This document shows, in pieces, positions 44,762 through 57,271 of a stretch of 64,000 nucleotides of DNA. The position numbers and the translations under genes were made by a program. Each line of letters opens with the position of its first letter. Positions within the stretch are counted from its first letter, which is position 1. This DNA is from Vibrio mytili. GTDB lineage: Bacteria; Pseudomonadota; Gammaproteobacteria; Enterobacterales; Vibrionaceae. The stretch spans positions 124,001 through 188,000 of the forward strand of contig NZ_JXOK01000049.1 in the NCBI RefSeq assembly GCF_000830505.1. Reading direction: 5' to 3'. The notes under the pieces are model-generated. The model was not told the DNA's origin. It made no database searches and saw only the letters and a program-made list of their open reading frames with translations.

Positions 44762-45457
44762 ATGCGATCGGAACAAGAGCAGGAAACGATTTTGATAGAA
44801 ACGATTATTTTTGATATGGATGGTGTACTCGTCGACTCTGAACCTTTTTGGCGTAAAGCAAAAGTGAACGCTGTCGCGAAATTTGGTGGCGAAATTACCG
44901 AAGAACTGGCATACCAGAGTACCGGTCTCCGCATCGATGAAATTGCCAATTACTGGATTCGATACTGTGGGTTAGATCCGGCTTGTTCAACGGATCTTGC
45001 CGATACCATTTTGAGTGAAGTCATTGCGCAGATTAAGATGCACGGCCAATTGCTTCCTGGAGTAAAAGCTTCTCTAGAATCACTTGCGCAGACAGATCTA
45101 AAAATCGGTCTTGCTTCGTCTTCTCCGCTACGATTAATCGAAGCGGTGCTGGAAACGTTTGATATTGGTAAATTCTTTTCCGTTTATGTGTCTGCAGAAC
45201 ACCTTGAATACGGAAAACCGCATCCGCAGGTATATCTTAACGCCGCAGAAAAATTGTCGACCAAGCCTCATAATTGCGTTGCGATTGAAGATTCGGTTAA
45301 CGGTTTAATCGCCGCCAAATCAGCTCAAATGACGGCAATTTGTGTGCCTGAACCCGGCCAAGAAACCAACCCACGCTTTGGAATTGCAGACATCAAGTTA
45401 ATTTCTTTAGAAGAATTTTCGACATCGCAAGAGGTGCAAACCCTACTTCAGCGTTAG
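44762..45457 (+). CDS. hxpB: HAD hexitol/sugar phosphatase (HxpB/YniC-like)
   Basis: A 231-residue HAD subclass I hydrolase close to YniC: motif I DMDGVLVDSEPFW near residue 20, motif II LASSSPLRLIEAVL with Ser, motif III lysine in YGKPHPQVYL and motif IV IEDSVNGLIAAKSA. Such enzymes dephosphorylate 2-deoxyglucose-6-phosphate and related hexitol or hexose phosphates. Divergent from the LacI gene and preceded by its operator, so probably a detoxifying member of the beta-glucoside regulon. A TTG start at 44792 after AGGA is an alternative that removes 10 residues. Confidence 0.82.
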   Translation: MRSEQEQETILIETIIFDMDGVLVDSEPFWRKAKVNAVAKFGGEITEELAYQSTGLRIDEIANYWIRYCGLDPACSTDLADTILSEVIAQIKMHGQLLPGVKASLESLAQTDLKIGLASSSPLRLIEAVLETFDIGKFFSVYVSAEHLEYGKPHPQVYLNAAEKLSTKPHNCVAIEDSVNGLIAAKSAQMTAICVPEPGQETNPRFGIADIKLISLEEFSTSQEVQTLLQR

Positions 45458-45505
45458 TGGGTCTCGGCATTGATCAGCGGAGAACTCAAGGGCAACAGAC
45501 CCTAG

Positions 45506-45781
45506 GGTCTGTTGACGTTTAGCGGTTAAATTTTGTTCGAGATAAAAGCATTTTAGACAAGGCAAGTTGATTGAAGCCTAGTTACTCTAAGTAAATGAAA
45601 CTTAACGCCGTATAAAATGCTTTTAGTGGGGGCGCCTAGCTCGAACCCGAAGGGCAGCGTTTGTTGAGCTTTTCTACTGCGTCATCGGCTTCTCGTGTAG
45701 GCTAGCTACACCACAAAGCCTCTTCCTTGTATTAAACCTCAACACTTCGCTGCAAAAATCATCTCGAAACATCAACAGACC
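45506..45781. mobile_element. 276-bp MITE-like element with CTAG target duplication
   Basis: Terminal inverted repeats GGTCTGTTGACGTTT and AAACATCAACAGACC (14 of 15) are flanked on both sides by CTAG (45502-45505 and 45782-45785), a 4-bp duplication of the YTAR type made by IS5-family elements. It has no ORF. Left of it, CAACAGACC before the CTAG is the end of another copy. Inserted between hxpB and the bgl terminator. Confidence 0.78.
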
Positions 45782-45804
45782 CTAGTTATGTCTGGATTCA
45801 ATAA

Positions 45805-45836
45805 AAATACCCCAGTGTTTGAGCACTGGGGTATTT
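45805..45836 (-). terminator. Terminator of the bgl operon
   Basis: A 13-bp perfect stem AAATACCCCAGTG / CACTGGGGTATTT with loop TTTGAG; the minus strand continues TTTTATT. Confidence 0.88.
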
Positions 45837-45869
45837 ACGTTAACTGGATTCTTTACGTTTCAGACTTGA

Positions 45870-49213
<3,344 letters not shown>

Positions 49214-49256
49214 ATATTCACCTTTCCCTTATCCTGTCACTTATTATTAGATTGTT

Positions 49257-49268
49257 GGAACCGGTTAC
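49257..49268. promoter_or_regulatory. LacI-family operator proximal to the PTS gene
   Basis: GGAACCGGTTAC, one base from the palindrome GTAACCGGTTAC found beside hxpB; 44 bp upstream of the PTS start codon. Confidence 0.72.
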
Positions 49269-49446
49269 AAGATTAAGCTGCAAAGACTTTTTTCATCAAC
49301 AGAGATAAAAAATAATAAAGAAACGGATCACACAAAAGAGCAAGTTTAGAGATAAAAACGTAACCAGGATCGCTTTTTAATGCAGGGATATTCTGATGCG
49401 AAAAGTGTTTACTTTATGCCATCAGGAAGTTTTTCCATAACGCGTT

Positions 49447-49458
49447 GTTACCGGTTCC
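49447..49458. promoter_or_regulatory. LacI-family operator distal to the PTS gene
   Basis: GTTACCGGTTCC, a third copy 190 bp from the proximal one. Paired operators at this distance suggest DNA looping. The rest of 49214-49618 has no gene; it is AT-rich and must contain the PTS promoter. Confidence 0.68.
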
Positions 49459-49618
49459 ATCTTGTGTTTAATCGTATAAAAGCGCATTTCACAGCCAAAT
49501 AAACGACAAAAGTGAAATGTAGAGATAGAAAAAAGTTGGTGGAACACAGTGAATAACAAAGTTTTTCCTGAAGGTTTTTGCGGGATAGGAACCGCGTCAA
49601 CTAAATTCGTTTGCTGAC

Positions 49619-49642
49619 AGCCCCAACCATTCGGTTGGGGCT
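49619..49642. terminator. Hairpin downstream of nemA
   Basis: Perfect 10-bp stem AGCCCCAACC / GGTTGGGGCT with loop ATTC, 6 bp past the nemA stop. T-rich only on the plus side, so a weak terminator on the nemA strand. Confidence 0.65.
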
Positions 49643-49648
49643 TGTTTG

Positions 49649-50761
49649 TTAAGCGTGTTCTGCACACTCTTGAAGTAGTGAAGGATAATCCGTGTAGCCA
49701 CGTTCGTTTCCTCCAAACAGTGTTGAACCATCAAGCTCTGCGAGGGGGTGACGATGTCGTAAGCGAGAAACTAAATCCGGATTTGCTACAAACGGTCGCC
49801 CAAATGCGACGAGATCGGCATACCCTTTCGCGATGACTTCTTGTGCACGTTCTTGATCATAGCGGCCCGCCACAATTATCGTGTTGCTAAAGCGTTTTCT
49901 TAGCTCAACGCGAAACGCCTCTGGGATGGTTGGCGCATCTGCCCAGTCGGCTTCAGATAAATGTAGGTAAGCGATGTCGCGCGTTTGCAACTGGCGAGAT
50001 GCTTCTAAAATTGTCGGCACGATATCAGGGCAGTCCATGTCTTTAAAGGTAATAAAGGGTGCCAATCTAACGCCTACTCTGTGTGCACCAACAGTAGCAA
50101 TAACGGCATCTACGACTTGGATAAGAAAACGAATACGATTTTCTCGAGAGCCTCCGTAGCTGTCGGTACGATGATTTGAGTTGGTTCTTAGAAACTGGTC
50201 GATAAGGTATCCATTGCCACCATGAATTTCTACACCATCAAAACCTGCATCGATGGCACGTTTTGCTGCGTTGGCAAAGTCGCTGACAACGCGATCAATA
50301 TCTTGTTGGGTCATTTCTCGAGGCTCAACACAATCAACCATATTACCGTTGCCTTGCTCATCAGCAATCCAAACTTGAGTTTCTACCGGGGCGAGTGGCG
50401 AAGGTGCGATAGGTAACCCACCTTTTTGGAATGTTGGGTGAGAAACTCTGCCTACATGCCAAAGTTGGCAAAACATTGCTGCACCATGAGATTTCACCGC
50501 TTGTGTAACCGTTTTCCAGCCCTCTACTTGCTGATCAGTGTAAACACCAGGCGTAAATGAATAGCCTTGTGAATCGTCGGAAATTTGTGTCGCTTCGGTA
50601 ATGATAAGTCCGGCAGAAGCACGCTGTTTATAATACGTTGCCATCATCTCATTAGGGATGTTGCCCGGTTGACTTGTTCGCGCTCTCGTCATTGGGGCCA
50701 TGACGACCCGGTTTTGTAGTGATAGTCCCTTAAGTGATACAGGTTCAAATAGTTGACTCAT
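49649..50761 (-). CDS. nemA: Old yellow enzyme, N-ethylmaleimide reductase-like
   Basis: A 370-residue FMN-dependent ene-reductase that reduces electrophilic alkenes and nitro compounds with NADPH. Family motifs: NRVVMAPMTRAR at the N-terminus, QLWHVGRVSHP, the substrate-binding GVEIHGGNGYLIDQFLR, NHRTDSYGGSRENR and the C-terminal FGRPFVANPDL. The start at 50761 has GGAG upstream. It is divergent from a LysR regulator across about 140 bp, which is probably its activator in response to electrophile or redox stress. Confidence 0.92.
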   Translation of the reverse strand: MSQLFEPVSLKGLSLQNRVVMAPMTRARTSQPGNIPNEMMATYYKQRASAGLIITEATQISDDSQGYSFTPGVYTDQQVEGWKTVTQAVKSHGAAMFCQLWHVGRVSHPTFQKGGLPIAPSPLAPVETQVWIADEQGNGNMVDCVEPREMTQQDIDRVVSDFANAAKRAIDAGFDGVEIHGGNGYLIDQFLRTNSNHRTDSYGGSRENRIRFLIQVVDAVIATVGAHRVGVRLAPFITFKDMDCPDIVPTILEASRQLQTRDIAYLHLSEADWADAPTIPEAFRVELRKRFSNTIIVAGRYDQERAQEVIAKGYADLVAFGRPFVANPDLVSRLRHRHPLAELDGSTLFGGNERGYTDYPSLLQECAEHA

Positions 50762-50905
50762 TGTTATGCTCCATTGTTGTACTACCACAAGTAGGTATAT
50801 GCTTCATGTAGTGCGATAGGAACAGTATATGTATTAGACATAAATTGATAATTGGGTAATATCTGAAATTATTATTCCGTTTTTCCAAATAATAAGGATG
50901 TGAAG

Positions 50906-51820
50906 GTGGATAAGTTTTCGGATATGACGCTATTTGTCAGCATCGTTAAACACCAAGGTCTGGCGGCTGCGGGAAGGGAGCTGGGTTTATCTCCGGCAAC
51001 TGTCACGGCGAGACTTCAATCGATAGAAGAGCGTTATGGGATCAAACTGCTCAACCGCAGCACACGTCATGTATCACTAACGGATGCTGGGGCCATGTAC
51101 CATCAGGCTTGTCTCAATATCATTGATAGTGTGAAAGAGACGGAAAATTTGCTGCAAACCGGTGTCACAGAAGTGCGTGGCGCATTAAAGATTTCAGCGC
51201 CGCGAGATGTTGGTAAGAAAATGATCTCTCCGATGGTTTCGGCGTTCGCTGAGCGATATCCGGATGTGACACCATATCTTTATCTCAATGACAACTTATC
51301 GAATATGGCGGAGTCGGGCCTAGATTTGGTCATTCGATATGGTGAGTTGTCTGACAGCAATCTTATCTCGCGCAAGCTGGCCTCGAGTCAGCGAGTGTTG
51401 TGCGCATCTCCAGAGTATTTGGCGAAGCAAGGTGTACCAAGCAGCCCACAAGCACTCGCGCGTCATCGCTGTTTAGCCTTGGTGCGCGGTAATGAAGAAT
51501 TAAAAACTTGGCACTTTAAAGATAAGAATTCACAGCAAGCTATTACTGTCACGCCAACGCGCTTTTCAGATGATGGAGAAGTGATTCGTCAATGGGCATT
51601 GGATGGCGCTGGGATTGCGTTGAAATCGATTTTGGATATCCAGCAAGATCTCAAGCAAAAGCGTTTAGTGACTATCTTAGATTCTTACACAAAAAACTTC
51701 AGCGCTCTGTCGCAAGGTGCTGAAGCCGATCTCCATGTCATCTATCAAAGCCGTCAGTATCAACCAAAAAGAATTCGTCTGTTTTTGGACTTTTTAATTG
51801 AACAATTTTCTAACGACTAA
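50906..51820 (+). CDS. LysR-family regulator next to nemA
   Basis: A 304-residue LysR regulator: DMTLFVSIVKHQGLAAAGRELGLSPATVTARLQSIEERYGIKLLNRSTRHVSLT is the helix-turn-helix and start of the linker helix, of the AaeR/DmlR type. Effector domain follows, with LDLVIRYGELSDSNLISRKLASSQRVLCASPEYL. GTG 50906 is preferred, 7 nt after AAGGA; GTG 50900 is too close. A short dispersed repeat begins 2 bp after its stop codon. Confidence 0.87.
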   Translation: MDKFSDMTLFVSIVKHQGLAAAGRELGLSPATVTARLQSIEERYGIKLLNRSTRHVSLTDAGAMYHQACLNIIDSVKETENLLQTGVTEVRGALKISAPRDVGKKMISPMVSAFAERYPDVTPYLYLNDNLSNMAESGLDLVIRYGELSDSNLISRKLASSQRVLCASPEYLAKQGVPSSPQALARHRCLALVRGNEELKTWHFKDKNSQQAITVTPTRFSDDGEVIRQWALDGAGIALKSILDIQQDLKQKRLVTILDSYTKNFSALSQGAEADLHVIYQSRQYQPKRIRLFLDFLIEQFSND

Positions 51821-51822
51821 AA

Positions 51823-51980
51823 CCAATCACAGTAAATAAGTGAACAGAAATATAGCGTAGGAAAAATGCGTGAGAACGAGGCGAAATTTTTCGATAAGTC
51901 GTTATTCTACAATCCAACATTGTAACGAAGTTATCGAGTATTTTATCGAGCTAGAATGACCAGTTATTTACTATGATTGG
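51823..51980. mobile_element. 158-bp MITE-like Vibrio dispersed repeat
   Basis: Terminal inverted repeats CCAATCACAGTAAATAA and TTATTTACTATGATTGG (16 of 17) enclose a non-coding, hairpin-capable body. From memory, sequences of this type are widely dispersed in Vibrio genomes. It abuts the LysR stop codon and precedes the rhlE terminator. Confidence 0.72.
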
Positions 51981-52003
51981 CCTAATGGATTGCTTAGAAA
52001 AAC

Positions 52004-52030
52004 AAAGCCGCTGAGGTACTCAACGGCTTT
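52004..52030 (-). terminator. Terminator of rhlE
   Basis: Stem AAAGCCGCTGAG / CTCAACGGCTTT with one mismatch and a 3-nt loop; continues into TGTTTTTC on the minus strand. Confidence 0.8.
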
Positions 52031-52068
52031 GCTGTGATAGGTATTGGCTTGGTTAGCCCTTGGCTCAG

Positions 52069-53591
52069 TTAGTTGGCAGTTTGTGGCCGAGGCTTACGGC
52101 GCTGACCTGATGGTTTATTACCCGCAGGCTTCGTGCTGTTTGGTTTGCGGTTACCCGATGGTTGACCACCATTGCCATTTTTATTGCTCGCTGGCTTGTT
52201 GTCGTTAGGCTTACGGCCATCTGGTTTGCTGTTTGTGCGACCTTGACCCTCTCGATTGGCTTTAGGCTTGCCCGCTCCGCCTTGGTTTGTACTGCTTTTA
52301 TTGCTGTTATTACCATCGTTGAAGCGACGTTTAGGCTTGTTCGCACTGTTTGCCGAATTCTTTTCCGCGACTTGATCATTCGATCCTTGTGGCTTTTTGG
52401 ATTTCTTCGGTTTTTTCGGTTTGATTGGGCGTGTATCCAGTTTTGATTCTGGAACCACGTTGGTTGGTGCATAACCGTCCAACTCTTTGCGTGGCAGCAA
52501 CTCCTGAATCAAACGCTCGATCGCGAACAATTCAGGCGCTTCAATCGCACATACCAACGAGATAGCTTTACCTACTTCACCTGCACGACCAGTACGACCG
52601 ATACGGTGAACGTAGTCTTCAGCTACTTTAGGTAGCTCAAAATTCACAACTTGAGGAAGCTGAGGAATGTCGATACCACGAGCGGCAATGTCTGTTGCCA
52701 CTAACACACGAATCTGACCCGATTTAAAGTCTGCTAATGCTTTTGTTCTCGCGCCTTGGCTTTTGTTACCGTGGATCGCGGCCGCGGGTAGATTTTGCTC
52801 GATCAAGAATTTAGTTAAGCGGTTGGCCCCGTGTTTGGTCCGTGTGAACACCAATACCTGCTGCCAATCGCCATCTTTAATGAGCTTGACCAGCATCGCT
52901 GGTTTTTTCTTCGAGTCTGATGGGTAGATACATTGTTCTACGGTTCTGGCCGTTGAGTTTTCTGGGTTAACCGATATTTCAACCGGATGATTGACCAGAC
53001 CTTTGGCTAATTCACGAATTTCTTTCGAAAATGTTGCTGAGAATAATAGGTTTTGACGCTGCTTTGGCAGTAAATCAATGATCTTGCGGATGTCACGGAT
53101 AAAGCCCATGTCAAGCATGCGGTCTGCTTCGTCCAAAACCAACACTTCAAGTTGGTCAAATTTCACCGCATTCTGGTTGTAGAGGTCCATCAAGCGACCT
53201 GGTGTTGCAACTAGAACATCAGCACCCTTACGTAGACGTTGCATTTGTGGGTTGATCTTCACCCCACCAAATACCACTGCGCTTGTTAACGGTAGGTGGC
53301 GACTGTACATGAAGACGCTTTCTTGAACTTGAGCGGCCAGTTCACGGTAGGTGTTAGGATTAACGCTCGAACTTGATTGCTACGAACACGAGGTCCGTTT
53401 GACAACTTTTCAAGGATGGGCAGCGTAAAGCCTGCTGTTTTCCCCGTACCAGTCTGTGCTGCTGCCATGACGTCTTTCCCTTCCAATACTGCCGGGATGG
53501 CCTGTGCCTGAATTGGCGAAGGGGTGTCATAGCCTTTTTCCTGAATTGCTTGAAGGATTGGAGCAGATAGACCTAACGAGGTAAAACCCAT
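52069..53591 (-). pseudogene. rhlE: DEAD-box RNA helicase RhlE, single-base frameshift
   Basis: An ATP-dependent RNA helicase of about 507 residues once corrected. The N-terminal piece has the Q motif and Walker [13 protein letters not shown] and ends ALILTPT; the second continues with [35 protein letters not shown] and [11 protein letters not shown]. The joint near 53346 has lost one base of a CCC/GGG run; restoring it gives [16 protein letters not shown]. The C-terminus is a long Lys/Asn/Pro-rich tail (many KPKK, NKPSGQ, RKPNS units), probably disordered and RNA-binding. ATG 53591 has no ribosome site. Confidence 0.87.
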
Positions 53592-53772
53592 ATGTATGAT
53601 TCTCAATTGTCGAGTTAGATAACAACGCACCGAAAACATATTCGTTGCGAAAAGTGCGACATTCTGAGGCTTTTATCCTTGAGCTTCAACTAATTCTGTC
53701 ATTGATTTTGAATATCGATGTCGCCAAAAAAAAGGGAAACGAATTAGAACGGTATATTAGCCATCCTTCGTA

Positions 53773-54495
53773 TCAAGCAAACTCACCTCGGCGTGCTAAA
53801 AACGCGCTAGTAAGTTGTTGAAACAACGAATCTACTGAGGGCCTCTCGGTTATATGCGCAAACAGCGGCGTGTGAACATCAGGTCTAATATCCCCTTCTT
53901 GATTGCAAAGTTGATTACATAAGCGTACGGGTTCGACGATGTGATTGACGTCCACGTTAATTAGGATACACGCCTGCGCTAACACGACTTTTCCTCCGCC
54001 TTTTTTGAGGAGTATGCGTTGTGCAGTTCCAACAACTTTTTGCCCGGCAATATTTAGGTTGTACTCGCCATCACAATACGAGTGCGGCGTGGCGTGCACA
54101 TTAACATCCACATTAAGTTGTTTGAAAAATGCGCTTAATGTTGTGCATAAATCCAAATATGCTTTCTTGATGTCGTAGGGCTGATCGTCAGGCCAATGGT
54201 AGATATGGGAAAGGTTGATAATGCCCGGTACTTGCGGAACGGGGGCGCCACCGGTTTTGCGTGAGAACAATTTCCAGCGAGAGTTTTCGAGTGCGAGTTT
54301 TAGTTCATCAGAGGCTGGCCACTTCTTTCCTGCGGGTAGTACTAGGGTTGGGCTTTTGACTTGCCAAAGAAGAAGCGCTTGCGACAGTTGATTGGATTGA
54401 ACTTGTGTGAGCAGCTCTTGTTCCTTTTTAAACGCATCCGCTACTTCAGTTGCGGCATAGCGAATCAGTTTATTCTTTGAAGCCAAATGTTGCAC
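53773..54495 (-). CDS. Lipoate-protein ligase-like (BPL/LPL domain) protein
   Basis: A 240-residue protein of the biotin/lipoate ligase fold. SRKTGGAPVPQVPGIINLSHIY corresponds to the conserved RxxGGG substrate loop of LplA, although the third Gly is Ala, and CDGEYNLNIAGQKVVGTAQRIL contains the DxxxxxxGxKxxGxAQ block with the catalytic Lys. The small C-terminal LplA domain is missing. It could be a lipoate, octanoate or biotin transferase; target unknown. Monocistronic, upstream of rhlE on the same strand with an AT-rich gap. Confidence 0.72.
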   Translation of the reverse strand: MQHLASKNKLIRYAATEVADAFKKEQELLTQVQSNQLSQALLLWQVKSPTLVLPAGKKWPASDELKLALENSRWKLFSRKTGGAPVPQVPGIINLSHIYHWPDDQPYDIKKAYLDLCTTLSAFFKQLNVDVNVHATPHSYCDGEYNLNIAGQKVVGTAQRILLKKGGGKVVLAQACILINVDVNHIVEPVRLCNQLCNQEGDIRPDVHTPLFAHITERPSVDSLFQQLTSAFLARRGEFA

Positions 54496-54600
54496 CTAAA
54501 ACCCAATTTCATGTCAGATAAATGGTTTTATCTCAGACAAGCAGAGATTGCTGCTTGTCTGCTCACTATTTGAAAATTCTATGCACAAAACCACACTCTT

Positions 54601-55629
54601 TTAGTTTGTTGTTGCCACAGCAATAGCGTCTGAAAATGACAATGCAAAGGCTTGTTCGGTATCGAGCGCATTGGCAGGAAACTCTAAACTTAACTGGGCA
54701 TGTGGCGATACTTTTGATGCGACGCTAGTCACAAACTTGCGCGTTTCTCCTGGCATGATAGCAAGACGATCGCCTCCGCTCGAAGAAAGGAGAGCAACCC
54801 CCATCGTGGGTACCTTGTGACCTTCTGCATCCGATAACGTGAGTAATGACGTTGGATTATAGGCGAGGTTACCGCTCGTATTACGGTAGGCACTAAAGGT
54901 ATTAAACTTGGGTTCCAACGACCCTTCCGCCCCAATGTTGGTGACAGAGAAGGTAATGTTTGAGCCGTCGAAGTCTTCTACCTTGACCAAAACATTTTCA
55001 CTTTGATAGCTGGCAGCAGTGGCCGCGCCAGCTTGATGCTCGCTACTTTTCTGTTTTTTCTCGTTCTTGGCCTTTTCTTCTAATGCCTGGTCACTACGCT
55101 TCATTGCAAGCGCATAAGACTGATCGACGAGGGCTAGCAGTGCTGGAATAGAGTAGAATGAGAGCCCCTCTAAATGATCAAAATCGATTTTTGCATCTTG
55201 AGTTGCACGTCGGTTGGGGAATTGACAGTGCCCATCGACGAGGTTGATAAACGCTAACTCAAAGGTACTTTGTAACCTATCTATTTCCAACCAAGCGTTT
55301 TTTATATTGTTACGCATTTTGTCTATATCAGCAGGTGTTTGCTTCGGGAAGCGTCCATTTGGTGACACACTATTGGCCACAGCCACCAGTTCTTCGGTCA
55401 CAAAAGGGTTGTTTTTGGCTGGTATGACGGTGGTAATACGGTTGGATTGAGTAATGTCTTCGCCCAGAAGCGCAATCATCTTCTGAGAAGTCGTGCCTCG
55501 ATTTGAGGTTAAAATATCACCGCAGTATGGCTTTGTATTGGCGTAGGTGTATGAAGTCATTAAAGACAGTGATAAGAAGATGGACAAGCTGGTGATGACG
55601 AGTCGTCCTATCGATGTTCGATCGTTCAT
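54601..55629 (-). CDS. Secreted protein of unknown function
   Basis: Not recognised. The 342-residue product has an N-terminal hydrophobic segment (residues about 10-30) and a cleavage-like site at TYA|NT, so it is probably exported. The central part (about 95-190) is helical, with KAKNEKKQKSSEHQAG as a charged linker, and the C-terminal 130 residues look like an immunoglobulin-like beta domain (VLVKVEDFDGSNITFSVTNIG, FPANALDTEQAF). It has two Cys in the N-terminal half (PYCGD, GHCQF). No operon partner. Confidence 0.7.
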   Translation of the reverse strand: MNDRTSIGRLVITSLSIFLSLSLMTSYTYANTKPYCGDILTSNRGTTSQKMIALLGEDITQSNRITTVIPAKNNPFVTEELVAVANSVSPNGRFPKQTPADIDKMRNNIKNAWLEIDRLQSTFELAFINLVDGHCQFPNRRATQDAKIDFDHLEGLSFYSIPALLALVDQSYALAMKRSDQALEEKAKNEKKQKSSEHQAGAATAASYQSENVLVKVEDFDGSNITFSVTNIGAEGSLEPKFNTFSAYRNTSGNLAYNPTSLLTLSDAEGHKVPTMGVALLSSSGGDRLAIMPGETRKFVTSVASKVSPHAQLSLEFPANALDTEQAFALSFSDAIAVATTN

Positions 55630-55992
55630 CTTGATAACCCCTCTGTAAATAAGTGCGATTGACTGACGTATTTGTCAACCAACTTGTCTGTAATTCAACT
55701 TGGTTGGCATCGCTACATTCAGAATGGTTTGGGTAATAACTCTGAATTATTTCTCTTAGAAAGATAGACGTAACAAGAGAAACCATCAAATGTAAAACTT
55801 GGGCTTGGAATTCGTTTTTTGAATTAAATGGTGAATAAAAACAGTGCTTTACTGTATTAATTTGTGTCGGTTAGAAAAGGGCTATTTTTAAAACTCGGTG
55901 GAAGTTCTTGGAGTGAGACCAATGCCAACAAGAATGAGGGAATAATGACTGGCATTGGTCTTGATTTTGCTTTTAAAAGGCAAACAGAAATA
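55630..55992. other. Gene-free region with a 12-bp hairpin
   Basis: About 360 bp without a supported gene. At 55916-55961 lies a perfect stem AGACCAATGCCA / TGGCATTGGTCT with a 22-nt loop and TTGATTTT on the plus side, probably a terminator or attenuator between the two minus-strand genes. Confidence 0.5.
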
Positions 55993-57144
55993 TTAGCTTA
56001 ACGTCTTCAACACCTGTGCCAATCGAGTGACAGCCACAACGAGTTCTTCGGGTGTTGCGTTGGTAAAGTTAAGGCGTAGCGCGGCTTTTTCTTCTGAGCC
56101 TTCCGGATAGAATACAGGGCTAGGCACGACTGCCACTCCGTTTGCTAACAGTGATTTGGCAAGCTCAAACGTGTCGCATTCTGGAATTTCCAACCAAACA
56201 AACATTCCGCCATCAATCGGTTTTACAACGCAGCTATCAGGTAACTGTTGGCTTAGCTCTGCGAACATGACGTCATAACGGGATTTGTAAAGCTCACGGA
56301 TTTTTTCGATATGAAGGTCAAAGTTATCATTTTGCAGGAGCCCATGAAGCAGCGCTTGCATCGGTACACTTGAGTGCAAATCGGCGCCTTGTTTGATTTT
56401 GATTAACGGCTCCAGATAAGTGCTCTTGCCAGTCACTACACCGATACGCAGACCTGGAGATGCAATTTTTGAAAATGAACGCAGTACGATGGAGTGCTGT
56501 GGACAAAAGTCTGACACCAACGGCAGTGCCTCTCCAGAAAAACGCAGTTCTCGGTATGGAGCATCTTCAATAAACGCTACATTGTAATGGCTACACAGTT
56601 CACCGACTTTTTGACGTGTTTCTAGGCTCCAGCAAACCCCAGTTGGGTTATGAAAGTCGGGAACCGCGTAAAACATTTTAGGGCTCTGTTCTGCAAAACA
56701 ACGTTCTAACTCTTCAAGGTTTGGGCCGAATTCAGTTTGTGATACGCTCAGAATATTCGCTTGCACCAAGCCAAATACTTGCATTGCACCAAGATAACTC
56801 GGTGCTTCCATCACGACCTTATCACCCGGGTTGACATAAGCGCGAGCGATCAAATCAAGCCCTTGTTGCGACCCAGTAGTGACCATGGCGATGTGGGATT
56901 CAAGTAACTGGAAATAATCATTTAAGAAGTCAAGCAAAGGACTATAGCCGGCTGTTGCACCGTACTGAAAGACCTCTGGCATGTTCGCGAGCGCTTCTAA
57001 AGTTGGCTTCATTAAGTCGATGGGGAAGGTTTTTTCATCCGGCAACCCTCCAGCAAGAGATATAACGTTTTTGTCGCTTGCGGCTGCAAGGATCTCTCGA
57101 ATATAAGAAGATTTAGTTTGCTGTAATGAACGTGCGATTTCCAT
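55993..57144 (-). CDS. PLP-dependent aminotransferase (LysN/MocR-core type)
   Basis: A 383-residue fold-type I aminotransferase without the GntR domain of MocR proteins. Motifs: ISLAGGLPDEKTFP, TTGSQQGLDLIAR, PDFHNPTGVCWS, and the PLP lysine in LRSFSKIASPGLRIG. It resembles 2-aminoadipate and aromatic aminotransferases. Divergent from an AraC regulator across 127 bp, which is the likely controller. Substrate not assignable. Confidence 0.87.
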   Translation of the reverse strand: MEIARSLQQTKSSYIREILAAASDKNVISLAGGLPDEKTFPIDLMKPTLEALANMPEVFQYGATAGYSPLLDFLNDYFQLLESHIAMVTTGSQQGLDLIARAYVNPGDKVVMEAPSYLGAMQVFGLVQANILSVSQTEFGPNLEELERCFAEQSPKMFYAVPDFHNPTGVCWSLETRQKVGELCSHYNVAFIEDAPYRELRFSGEALPLVSDFCPQHSIVLRSFSKIASPGLRIGVVTGKSTYLEPLIKIKQGADLHSSVPMQALLHGLLQNDNFDLHIEKIRELYKSRYDVMFAELSQQLPDSCVVKPIDGGMFVWLEIPECDTFELAKSLLANGVAVVPSPVFYPEGSEEKAALRLNFTNATPEELVVAVTRLAQVLKTLS

Positions 57145-57271
57145 GCGTTGTACTTCTCTCTGGCGTTTTATTTTTCTATTTTGGAAGTCAAATAGTACAT
57201 GGGAATTGCCTAATTAAGTGTGTCTGTTTATGCTGTTAAATATGTCCATTTATGCTATTTAGGCTAATCCT

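Noticed and set aside
49320..49345. CRP site before the PTS gene
   Set aside because: Only one TGTGA half-site with no matching partner at the correct spacing.
52065..52472. 135-codon frame overlapping the C-terminal tail of rhlE
   Set aside because: It is an out-of-frame reading of the repetitive Lys/Asn/Pro-coding tail; the rhlE frame continues to its own terminator.
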